Shown here piece after piece: positions 22,786 through 32,578 of a DNA stretch of 64,000 bases (position 1 is its first letter; each line of letters begins with the position of its first letter). The notes under the pieces were generated by a model that had not been told where the DNA came from, ran no database searches, and worked only from the letters and a program-made list of their open reading frames with translations. Source of the stretch: Undaria pinnatifida (Eukaryota; Sar; Phaeophyceae; Laminariales; Alariaceae); contig JABAKD010000029.1 of NCBI GenBank assembly GCA_012845835.1, positions 3,382,844-3,446,843 of the forward strand, given 5' to 3'. The position numbers and the translations under genes were made by a program.

Positions 22786-23262
22786 AGTTTTGTTGGTTAT
22801 ATAGCACTACTACCCGCTGAGCTACTGATTCACGTGACAAAAAAAAATTGCTCAGCGGGTAGAGTTAGACTATATATAACCAACACAATAAAGATATGTT
22901 TTTGAGTTCGTTGATTGAACCTCACCGTTCGATGATTGAACCTCACCGATTGCAACAGGGATCTCCGCGGTTCTCCACTGACCAAGTAGCTCAGTGGGTA
23001 GTGCTATTTTATCTAGGATGTATGTGTCGTGAGTTCGACCTTCGCCGACTTCAAAATATTGTTATTTTCGAGCGTGCGCGCTGGGACATTATGAATGGTT
23101 ATGGTAGTGTGCTCCTGAGTACTAGTGCGACACGTGGCGAGGGGGTAGCCCCGGAGATCCCTGTTACGAAGCCGGCGAGACCCAATCAACGAACTCAACA
23201 CCATATATGCATATATTGTTGGTTATAAAGCCCAGTGGGTAGTGCAATATAACCAACAAATG
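22786..23262. mobile_element. Fold-back elements with TTGGTTATA termini and a tRNA-like segment
   Basis: At 22786-22886 TTGGTTATATAG faces CTATATATAACCAAC and, inside, CTACCCGCTGAGC faces GCTCAGCGGGTAG. At 23213-23260 TTGTTGGTTATA faces TATAACCAACAA around CCCAGTGGGTAGTGC. Between them, 22978-23050 has a box-A-like TAGCTCAGTGGG and a box-B-like GAGTTCGACC, suggesting a tRNA-derived origin. No standard tRNA fold can be completed. Confidence 0.65.
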
Positions 23263-24129
23263 GAATACATGCCGGAACTGTTGATTGCGTGCTTAGATAC
23301 GATAAATATATGACGGCGGGTCGATTATGGCAGGGGGTTTCCAATAATGGGTTGACTGGTGGAAAAAGGTTCGGTAAAATTAGCCACCTACATTCCTGCC
23401 GAGTGCGCTCAACATTGCGCGTCGGCTCGGAGTGATAATGTAATGCATGTGTGTTGTGTGTGTCTTTCTGCTGGGTCCTCTATTACCCCTCTATTCCTCT
23501 CTCAACGGGTAAGCACTCTACGCTTCGACCTTCAAGAAACAAAGGGGGGCGGGAAATGCCATTCAGGCAGGCGACAACGTCTGCCAGGAAATGACGGGGC
23601 ACTTGCTATAAATGATAACGCCGTAACGGGGCAGAGGAGGCACCATAACGCTAGCCCACCCTGACGGGCCGTATACGCAGATTAATAGAAATATCAGGTG
23701 GAGCTGAAGCTTCGGGGAATGGATCGAAGATGCGGCGCTTCACACCTCTCCCACACCTTTAACTTGCAAGGCAGTAGCCAACTAAACCAGGGCAAAGCCA
23801 AGCAGGCTCCAAACGTACGAATACCATAACACCTAGCTAATAATACCACGACGGAGTTTGCAATATTCGACCAAAACAGTTCTGACTGTCCAGGATCCTC
23901 AACTGAGAAACTACCAACATCATTGAGATGCCCTTGGTATCTTGCTTGTTTTATACCTAGTCCGGCGATTGTTTTCCTGCTTGCTCTTTCTTTTTTCTCA
24001 AAACCCAGACTATGGGGAGATGCAAGGTGCGACTCTCTTGAGTTTCGCAAACATCGACAGCGAGTCGGTCGAGCTCTGACCCTTACCTCCTTGCAATAAC
24101 TTTTTTTACCGTATTAATAGGGTTTGGTC
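23263..24129. other. Gene-free stretch
   Basis: The motif TCAGGCAGGCGACAACGTCTGCCAG at about 23563-23587 resembles 42709-42733 (a small dispersed repeat). No gene is recognised. Confidence 0.35.
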
Positions 24130-24670
24130 CGGCTGTAACGGTCGGGATCGAGTAACCTTGTGTGCAACCGCTTATCAAGTTTATGGTTGCATCGGTCTTG
24201 GAAAACGTATCGGTAAACACATGGTGTCCAACCGCAAATGAATGTTATGCCCCTGCATGGGTCCCGGATAAAACAAACATGCCGGAAAACCGCAGATCAA
24301 GTGTATGACTACACCAGTCCCCCTTAATTGAATAGCATGGTGTACAACCCAAAAAAAATCAGGTCTCTGTGGCTGACTCGGTCATTGGATAGAGCAACAT
24401 GGTGTCCAACAGCAAGTCGAGGATCTGGCTGACTCGGGTCCTGGATAGAGTAACATGGTGTCCAACCGCAAAACAAGTTTCAGGCTGTAACACTCTTGGA
24501 TACAAGAAGGCGTACAGCCCAAAAATATTGTTTCTGGATGACTCGGTCCTGCATAGAGCAGCAAGGTGTACAACTGCATCTCCAAAATCTGGCCGTACGT
24601 GTTGGTCCCCTGGACATAATAGAGTAGCGTTATGTACACCAGCAGAAAATCAGTTTCGACGGGTCGGTCA
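24130..24670. repeat. Diverged tandem repeat, ~60-70-bp unit
   Basis: Units contain GGTGTCCAACCGCAA, then a GACTCGGTCCTGGATAGAG-type block, then AACATGGTG. About eight diverged units are visible. Confidence 0.7.
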
Positions 24671-25689
24671 GCGCTTCCTTGTGTGTGCCCTTTGCGTCTT
24701 ACCGCTTCAGGATTCGTGGCCTCCTCGCTGGCGAACCCAGCCATCTCACAGCCACAATCAACCCCTTCGGGTCTTACAGCGGGGAAGAGCGTCTAACAAA
24801 GCACCAGGTAACGAGTACAGCATCGGCCACACGACGGTGTCCTGGCCGCTGAGGTAGGGGATGTGTCCGAACCGCAATCGAAGGAGAAGTACAACACACG
24901 CGGAGCATGATGCTACACCTCCGCCAATCATAGAAGGTTGATAAAACCGCATGTGCGGCATTGTCGGCTCCCTGGACCTGGACCCCCAAAAGGCGAACAA
25001 AACCTAACATCAGCCGCCGACATAAAGTAGGCTACAAGTGGAGGCTCTGCTCTGACATATCGGGGTGTATGAAAATTATAGTCGGTGTGTTATGTGGTAG
25101 CGGTGCGCTTGGGACCTCTTCTTTGGCTTACGCGCCTCCACCAAGAAGCCAAAATAAGGTACGGATTGGGCTCAGGGCGCACGTGGACCGTGCCCTGTCG
25201 TGCTCCTAACCTCGCCGACATCCTTCGAGAACATCGCATCAAAAAGACACGCAATGATTCTCCCTGAAGCCGATCTTACTCTCGTCACTTGACCACCCTA
25301 TCAACAATACAGGACTCAGTTCGGAGATGGGCCCCGCATGAATGGTGACCAGATAAACACAAAAACAGGACGTCAGCCAGCCTGCCAGCCAGTCAGTCTG
25401 CCAATCGGCCAGCCAGCCAGCCGCTAATCAGAATCCAGTCCCCACTTCTCCTTTGCTTGACGTATGGCAAGCGCCCGAATATCAAAACAAGCGCTTCTAG
25501 AGCTCATATTTGCGGCGAAAAAGCTTCCCTACAAGCATCCCTCCGTAGGCTGCAGCACTCCCAGCGCCCTCGCCCCAAACCCCGACCCCGAACCCTCGCG
25601 AAAGTAAACGCCGAGAGTCTCCCCGCTTGCCCTGTCCGATACGGTTACACCCCCTGCACCGCCAGCTGCCTCGTTCCCGGCAGCGCCTT
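24671..25689. other. Gene-free or uncertain stretch; possible exon at 25490-25715
   Basis: 25490-25715 is GC-rich and open on both strands. A minus-strand reading ends AYGGMLVGKLFRRKYEL before a stop near 25497, but no homologue or partner exon could be identified, so no gene is called. A (CAGCCAGC)n array lies at about 25375-25425. Confidence 0.3.
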
Positions 25690-26020
25690 CGTCTCGGAAC
25701 TGGCACCTCCGCCAAGAATCACCGATCACCTGTCATACAAAACAATTAATATATCCGGCGTCACTACACTACCGCATTTGGATATTCGTGATACGTGCGA
25801 TATGATTTCTTCTTGCGCTTATTCCATGTCGCATGTTGTGCGACCCGCTTCTGCCATGTGCTTTTTTTTAACGTTTTACCTGGGGTATATTTCGCTCCTG
25901 AATGGCCCCTTCGTCTTTCGCAACTGGCACCTCCGCCAAAAAAACGATGAGCACGCGTCATAGGACTAAACCCCTACTTCGAAGTAGAATATCTCCAGTG
26001 TCACACTTTATAATACATAG
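25690..26020. repeat. Tandem duplication, ~215 bp
   Basis: The CCTTCGTCT..GGAACTGGCACCTCCGCCAA block at about 25688-25716 recurs as CCTTCGTCTTTCGCAACTGGC plus ACCTCCGCCAA at about 25906-25940. The following AATATATCCGGCGTCAC recurs as GAATATCTCCAGTGTCAC. A third trace (AAATCGCCGATCACCTCTCG) lies near 26265. Confidence 0.65.
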
Positions 26021-26439
26021 CGATTACCCCTCAAGAGAAGGGATGGCGTGCCCACAGCTTTCTGATTTGTCAAATTTTCAGGTTAGAATGTTTTAAAAGG
26101 GATTTCGTGCCCACATTTTTCTGATTGGTCCAAATTATTAGGTTGGAACTTCTGATTGGTGGAAAATCCTTGGTCGACATTAGTCGTCTTTCGGGATCGC
26201 GACGTAACTTTTCGTATCACCGTAGTAGTATATATATATCATGCGTGGCGTGGAAGGAACCAAGAAATCGCCGATCACCTCTCGCGCTAAGAAGATAATA
26301 AATATATATATACATATATATTGCGGTGCTACTGCATAAGTGAACTATGCTGAACGCTTGCTACGGTAGGCTACGGTAGCGCCGCACCAATATGTCATGC
26401 CCCCACTTGAGGAGCTCTACACCTTGGAGCCATCCCACG

Positions 26440-26790
26440 GTAGGGGGGATGTACTTAGTTTGTGCATGGCCGCAGTCGTATGACCATAGATCCGCGCATC
26501 CCTACTATGCCGGGACTGAGCACGTCGGGTGCTCACCAACCAGGCAGACAGTATTGCTTGCACCAAGCGCGAAGCGCCATGAGGTGTTCGGCGAGTCGCA
26601 TGAAGGGGGAACTGCATCCTTCCAAGAACCGCTCGAAAGACGGACTTCGGCACCTTGTGCCTGCTTTCTTGCTTATGGATGACAGCGCCAATGAGTTACT
26701 TTGTTTTTCTGGCGTGGCCACTCCAGAGACAGCAATGGATGTTACTATGTAACTGCCTCGTGGGTGCCTTACCAAATTCACACTACGTGA
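26440..26790 (-). repeat. Dispersed repeat family B, full-length minus copy
   Basis: The reverse complement matches 47130-47480 over about 340 bases, from GTAAGGCACCCACGAGGCAG through CTCACCCTTCATGCGACTC to the CCGGCATTGTAGG block. There is no domain in any frame. It is probably a non-autonomous mobile element. Confidence 0.75.
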
Positions 26791-26829
26791 TGCGATCATT
26801 TCCCTTGTAGGGGTTGCATTTTTTTGGCG

Positions 26830-27030
26830 AAACGTTTCTGGCCGGCTGAACTCCGGTTAGTCTGATACTCTTACGATAACATTTGTTCTAGGACTAGCGC
26901 ACGCAAGAGTTGGTGGGACTGCGTGAACGAATGAACGCCTCCGGAGTCATCGGCCGGGTGAGACATTGAGCTGCTTGTGTTAGGAGCTCAAAAACTTCCG
27001 CTGCACCCCCAACCGTGGGATGACGTTGTT
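26830..27030 (+). repeat. Dispersed repeat family C copy
   Basis: GGACTAGCGCACGCAAGAGT, GCGTGAACGAATGAACGCCT and the GAGCTGCTTGTGTTAGGAGCTC hairpin, followed by CCGCTGCACCCCCAACCGTGG, are matched in order at 49890-50050 and partly at 50440-50530 and 54450-54480. Confidence 0.65.
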
Positions 27031-27462
27031 AACCACTGACTTGCCTTCCGATTTTTTCTTGATTTTTTTTCATCCTCCGGCGGATGGGGAAAAATAAAGC
27101 TTAAGCTCACCACACTTCCACGTATTTTCATACGCGTCGTGTGCCGATTTAACTTAGTTGCTTTCGCAACCCAGGGCTAGCTGGCGCGTCCTTCGGATCC
27201 CACTATAGCGCTAGCGTGAGCTGTCCCTATCAGCGGTCCTCGTTACAACCCCGGCAGCGCAAGCTATACAGTACTATGGTTGTATACGGATGCGAGGGTA
27301 TGTCGACCCGGCCTGCCCCCTGAGGTTCGGTGGAGATAGCCAACCGATTAACAATCTCATGGTCTAGGTATAACATCATTAATACTCCGGAGTAGTAAGC
27401 GTAAAACCCGGATGGGTTTTCTGCGATTTAGGGTGGTTCCTCAGTTTGAGCAGCCCCGTCAG
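27031..27462. other. Region downstream of the Nudix gene
   Basis: No gene is recognised. The Nudix 3' UTR is expected here on the minus strand. CATCCTCCGGCGGATGGGGA near 27071-27090 and a similar piece near 53859-53876 are a small shared repeat. Confidence 0.35.
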
Positions 27463-29200
27463 TTAGAAAATATTAACATTTCGGCCAAAAACTGCTACCC
27501 TTAGCACGTGTCTGCGACCCAAGCTCGCTCTCGCCTTGAGGTGATCGAAGGCCATTCGTGGAAGATGCCCCACAGGGAAAAACTCCGCCTCCGCTGCGTC
27601 ATCCCCTGCGCGGGCGTTGCACGCTGACCTGGACGGGGCCCATGTCATGAATGCCACCGTCACGGTGTGCCCTCGAGGGTCTCTCCCGGGGTCGCCTGAT
27701 CAATCAAGCATTATAGAGCCAGAGAACGCCCCCCCTCCGGTTACTGGTTGCTACCACGATTCGCCGAAAAATGGCGTAGCATGACGTGTGGACGTGAACG
27801 TGGGACGCACGCTACGATACGGGTAGGAAATTTTGGGTCAATATTTCTGCCTCTGGCGGGGCTCCTCAGCCGCGGAACCACCCAATTTCCATGGAATCTC
27901 ATCTGTGTCTTACAAGTGCAATCTACTGGCATTCGTTATAGACTATACCTGTTGCAGGTCATGGACTGTTAAATCGCGTTGCGCTTTAAATATCCATGGA
28001 ATCTCATCTGTGTCTTACAAGTACAATGTACTGGCATTCGTTATAGATATTACCTGTTGCAGGCCATGGACTGTTAAATCGCGTTACGCTTTCCTTTTTA
28101 TGCTCAACGTCACTCACGGCAGGCCGTGGAATGTTAATCGCGTTTCATCTTCCTTTTTCCCAACGTCAGTTTGTTGGACCCCGCCTGACCGACAAGGTTC
28201 AGCGGACACATGTAACAAAAAAAGTAACGGCACTGACCGTCCCAAAGATCCAACGCGAGTGCGGAACCAGAGAACATGCCCCCCACCCCCCCCCGGTTAG
28301 CACGATCCGCCGAAAGGTAACGGCGCAGGATGGGTGGACGTGAAGATGGAGGGTAGGAGGGGGGGGGGGGGGAGGGGGGGGGGCTAGGCGATTGTCTGCA
28401 GTAACGCAACGTCCCGAGCCTTACCCTAGCGTTAGGGGGTGAAATGCTTTCTCGTTTTTTGCGAAAAACCTACAACTGCACCCACCGTTTGGGGGGGGGG
28501 ATCCCTGACTGAAGGGTACAATTTTCTTGTCAGGGTATACGTATAATAGTGTAGGGGCAAACCAACTGAAACCCACCAACTGAAACCCACCGTATGCCCC
28601 GGTCTGCACCAACGTGCGGTCCGTCACTCCTGTCTCCTCTTCCAACTCTCTCCTTGCCGCCGCGTCGAGGCCTTCGTTCTCATCCACGAATCCACCTAAG
28701 GCGGCGCGGTGGGGGGTGGGGGGTGGGGGCGGGGCGGGGCGTGAGCAATACGAAGAAAACGAGAACTGCAGGATTTAACTGTTCGTTAGCGGGTCGATCA
28801 CAGGAACGGTCTAAAGAAAGTTCGGCAGTGAAAAGGTCAGAGAGGGGATTGGAATATCGGAGCAGGGAAAGCGCTACCCACGATTAGTTTCCTAAGGGTA
28901 TTCAGCACATAACACACAACTATTCGAGCATGGTGACTTGCTACAGACCGGGCTTCGTGACTGTTGTGTTGGTCTGTGTCGATACGAGGCGAACAAGATC
29001 GACTTCACGCGCACGCCCGACCCCTCGCCTGGAAGCGCCCATGACCCCTTGTACGGGTCGTTCTTGCGCTTAATAAGCAGGATCCACGGCTTCCCTTCGT
29101 CCAGCGTATACACGAGGCAATCCACCGTTACAGCGGGGCGGGGCCACTGGTACTGATACGGAAGGCTACCCCCTCCCATAGTCGACGTGGATGAAGCCAT
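27463..29200 (-). CDS. Nudix hydrolase, ADP-ribose pyrophosphatase type, 3 exons
   Basis: Exons in transcript order are 29200-29029, 28695-28591 and 27695-27463, encoding 169 aa. An N-terminal tract ([31 protein letters not shown]) leads into a complete Nudix box at residues 59-81: G59, E65, R73-E74, E77-E78, G80-V81. This is the Mg-binding loop that hydrolyses nucleoside-diphosphate-X substrates. [16 protein letters not shown] (93-108) follows, typical of the COG1051-like ADP-ribose pyrophosphatase group, then [12 protein letters not shown] and LPRMAFDH near the end. Intron 1 starts GC rather than GT (CCAG|GCGAGG) and ends TTAG; the reading frame and the family alignment both require it. The Met at 29200 was chosen as the first ATG of the open frame. 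A second ATG lies at 29179. Likely cytosolic housecleaning of ADP-ribose or NAD-derived dinucleotides; the exact substrate is not known. Confidence 0.92.
27886..28135. repeat. Tandem repeat, ~108-bp unit, in Nudix intron 2
   Basis: Two nearly identical units (CCATGGAATCTCATCTGTGT, CTTACAAGT, CTGGCATTCGTTATAGA, CATGGACTGTTAAATCGCGT) are followed by a third partial unit with CCGTGGAATGTTAATCGCGT. A plus-strand open frame across it only reflects the repeat. Confidence 0.85.
28150..28335 (-). pseudogene. Degenerate copy of the start of Nudix exon 3 and its preceding intron
   Basis: On the plus strand, GAACCAGAGAACATGCCCCC, then GCACGATCCGCCGAAAGGTA, then GTGGACGTGAAGATGG at 28263-28349 matches 27717-27810, the intron just upstream of exon 3. 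Continuing on the minus strand, the copy reads [12 protein letters not shown] where the real exon reads [12 protein letters not shown], and then meets a stop. The acceptor AG is lost. The copy lies upstream of the real exon in the gene's direction. Confidence 0.6.
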
Positions 29201-31439
29201 TGAAAAAGTCGTCGTTGCTGTCGATGTCGTAGTCGTCGTTATTGCCGATGTCTTCCTCCTTAGCCTGCTTAACAAGTGTGCGGTGGCGGCGGCGGCGGCA
29301 GTCGAGGCGGTGGGAGGGACGGCGGGAGTCGGGGTGGTGACTCCTCTGCTGCGTACCAGGCAATGATAGCAATGCGTATGCGTGCCTCCTCACAGCCATC
29401 CCGGGTGGAGCCTCCCGAAAGCTGGGCGGGCACTCGCAAAAAAAAAATAAACACATCACGGGAAAAGTATTTGATATCCTCGAAGGTCGAAGTTCCTGAC
29501 AAAAGGGGCCTGGTCACCAGCTGACAAACAAGAACGTTCCAAGTAGAATGCGCTGGGACCTTCGCAACAAGCGAGGAAACGATCATGCCGTAGACTCACT
29601 TACTAATAAGTCGGCGCCTTCGGAGGCCGCCCTCGGCAGTTCTCTGACCTCTCAGATTACTCTCAGCTCTTAACCGCCACGGGGAAAATATTTTTCCGGA
29701 CTGATCCTTGGAATATTTTCCCCCCTCTTTTATCAATTTCTAGAATCTGCTTCTTCCGCGCACAACACGAAGTGACGGCACAATCCAAGCTCCGATAGCC
29801 ACAGTATCTACGTACCTCAAGCACAGCAGCACAGCATGCAATCGGCCCTGCACAAAGCAGCAAAGTACATACAGCTGTACGTTCCGTGTCGGACAGCCAC
29901 CAGAGCGCGATAGCGCAAGCAAGCAGACAAGAACAAGTAACATGTGTTGCCGGGAGCCACCACGCATGTAGGAGAAGTTTATCTTGCCAATTTCCCTCTG
30001 ACTTTGTTGTTCGTCGAATAATGCGTTACAGAGCCACCCAAAACTGACAAGATAGATATTTTCCACGTACCGCTGTCGACCATTATAGCCTTATGACGGA
30101 ACCGTCTAGACATATATGTTGTTTTTAGAATGGAATATCTTGAGGTGTGACTGATGTGACCGAAAAAGCCGTCGCTTTGCTGCCACTTGAACCACATGTT
30201 CCACGCTGCTGCTGTGTGTGTTGATGAACCGCTTTTCCCACCCATCGACATCACGCACACCCAGTCAGTGTCCGTGCCGATTCGCCACCCTACGAAGCAG
30301 AGAGAGACTAAAGCTCTGCAGTCACAAATGAGGTAGACATACGCATCGCGAGTACTATGGAAGAATGCCAGGTGCATACGGTATACTCATGCATGTGGCG
30401 TCCGGGTAATTTTTCCTAGGGCATGGCGGCGGGGCTCTTGGCATTCTCGAGTAGCCAGGTTGCGTCTACAACCATTCATGGACCTTTGTTCGCCTCATAC
30501 GATTTTTATTTACGTTCAGTTCCTGAGCGAGCGTAGCGGGTGGCGACTGCCGCCCGCGAAGCGAAGCGCCTTGCACAACGATGTTCCTTGCACGACTTTG
30601 TCTTCAAGGGGCATTTTTTTTTTATAATAACTGAGAAACGTCAGTTGTGAATACGACCGAATGAATGGTTGAAACTCAACTTTGCAAATTGCGTGGTACA
30701 TCTATATTTCGCTAATACACAAGCAGTAGTTGCACAAAACTTACGGAAGGTCGTTTAAACATTGAGCGAGCAGTCCATCCGCCCGGCAGCCGGTGGGCGG
30801 CAATTCCAGTCGAAGCGACCGTTAGAATGACTCGTCCATTTTCACGCAAACGTGGAGAATTGAACATGGGAAATCTGGAGCTTGCGGAACGGTATTGAAT
30901 ATTAATATATGGAAGGCGTGTTGGTTCGGGACATTTGCGTAAATGATTGAGCAAATGAGCAAGTACGTACCATGTAAGGTTGAACTTTGACACGACAGGT
31001 ACTAGAGAAGCGAAGCATACCAGGCAGAGTACAGGAAGTTAATTGGTAACAGACTGGCAGAAACTACTGCTGTGAGGATTTCGGCTGAACGGATTAGCAG
31101 AAAGTTTAGGAAGATCTTTTCAGTGACTGTCTTTCCGGTACCTGCAGGAGCACTGTCAGCCATGTATGCACCAGGGGGGAAGGTTGCGCGCCCCGCAGGG
31201 CCCCCCCGGGAGGGTCCCCGTTGCGCCGGAAAATACAGTCTAAAAACAGCCCCAAGAGTTTTTTTTCGCCCACGGCATCAAAAAGGGATCTATCTGGGCA
31301 CGCGTACAAGTAGGTAAAAGGAGCGCAACAACAAAAATCGCTGAAAAATCGCCGCAGGTTGTGCAGGTGCAAAACATGCCTGCGGCGCATTATCCGGAAG
31401 TCGGGATGTAAAAAAAAACGTGCGCCAGCGCATCTGCAC
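29201..31439. other. Intergenic region between divergent Nudix and AAR2 genes, first part
   Basis: The Nudix 5' region (29201-29450) holds a (CGGCGG)n-like run. A small hairpin pairs 29681-29692 (GGGGAAAATATT) with 29712-29723. A GCGAGCGTAGCGGG / CGCGAAGCGAAGCGCC motif at 30525-30575 is an inverted relative of 3560-3605. No gene is recognised. Confidence 0.4.
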
Positions 31440-31945
31440 CACGCCTTATACTCGAAGCTTGACATTTTTTTTCTCCAGATCTCTGCTTTCTCCCTGTTTA
31501 ATTATTTTTCCTCGCGGAGAGCTCAAAACCGGCCATTCTCTTGAAAGTAAATGTTCGAGCGCTTTTCCAGGGGTTTCTACTGATAGCGAACCTATCCGTT
31601 TCTACAGGGGTTCATTTCTAGTTTTGAAGTATTTGAAAAAAAAGAGAGAATCAAGAAGCTACATCTGCAATAAGAAGAAAAAAAAAAATCCGTATCTTGG
31701 CCAGATACGAGTAGATGGAAACTAAATGGGATTTTAGGATTTTGGACGTCTTGGACGAATCTTACCCGGCCCTTAGAATTGAACCCTGCGCCCCGGTAGC
31801 AATGGGTAGGTTCGCTGGAAAGCCCTCTGGAAGAGAGCTCGAACCGTTATTTTGAGAGAATAATGGCCGGTGTTGTGCTTTCCGCGAGGAAAGTTGACTC
31901 AAATCGGTAGGAAAGGGAAGATCTGGAGGAAAAACAATACCAGGT
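31440..31945. repeat. Inverted repeat pair, ~160-bp arms
   Basis: The left arm, about 31460-31610 (CTCCAGATCT, TTTCCTCGCGG, ACCGGCCATTCTCT, TTCGAGCGC, AGCGAACCTA), faces the right arm, about 31790-31945 (TAGGTTCGCT, GAGCTCGAA, AGAGAATAATGGCCGGT, CCGCGAGGAAA, AGATCTGGAG), around a ~180-bp spacer. It is consistent with a fold-back element. Confidence 0.75.
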
Positions 31946-32578
31946 ATCAAGATTCGTTTTACCATAAACATCGGCCTTGTTTGGTACAGATCTTATGATA
32001 TAATAGTACATGCGGGTCAGCTGTGAGAGCATGATAGCGTATTATGTCCATATATGAATATTTTATTCCAAATCAAGCAGCCCAGCGCGAGGACTTGCAT
32101 ACTTGTCAGAGATCAGAGGCATCATGATGCGCGATACTGCTGCAGGCAGAGTAAAGGATACCGGGTGTGTCACCTGGCAGGGAAACTGGAATTCAGCCCA
32201 GTTCTCGCCCCAGCGATCGGGTTAGCAAGTCTCCCGCCGCAGAGAGGGACGAACGCAGCCGAGCAGTGATGCACGTGGCAATGGCCGTGACTCGCACAAG
32301 TGGTCGCCAAGATATGGAACGGGGCCAGAGCCCGTGGCATGGATAGGACTTGCGCAACGGGCAAAGGGGCAAAGCTGTGTACGGCCCACTTTACTTGGAA
32401 TTAGTATAAGATACTTTGGCGCCGATACTTTTTCGAAGTTCTGACTTCTGACTAAAAATCTAGCCCTAAAATAACGGAGTTCCATGAAGTTCTAAATGGC
32501 TGCGCATGGCAGGTCGAAAACCGAAAATCGAAAATTCGCACCGCACCGGCGGCGGATAGCCACGACAAGTGGGCAGCG
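31946..32578. other. Upstream region of AAR2
   Basis: No recognised gene. The AAR2 exon 1 frame stays open upstream of the chosen ATG without another ATG, so this is expected to include the promoter and 5' UTR. Confidence 0.4.

Noticed and set aside
25457..25963. 168-codon plus-strand frame
   Set aside because: It crosses a tandem duplication, has no recognisable domain, and no partner exons were found.
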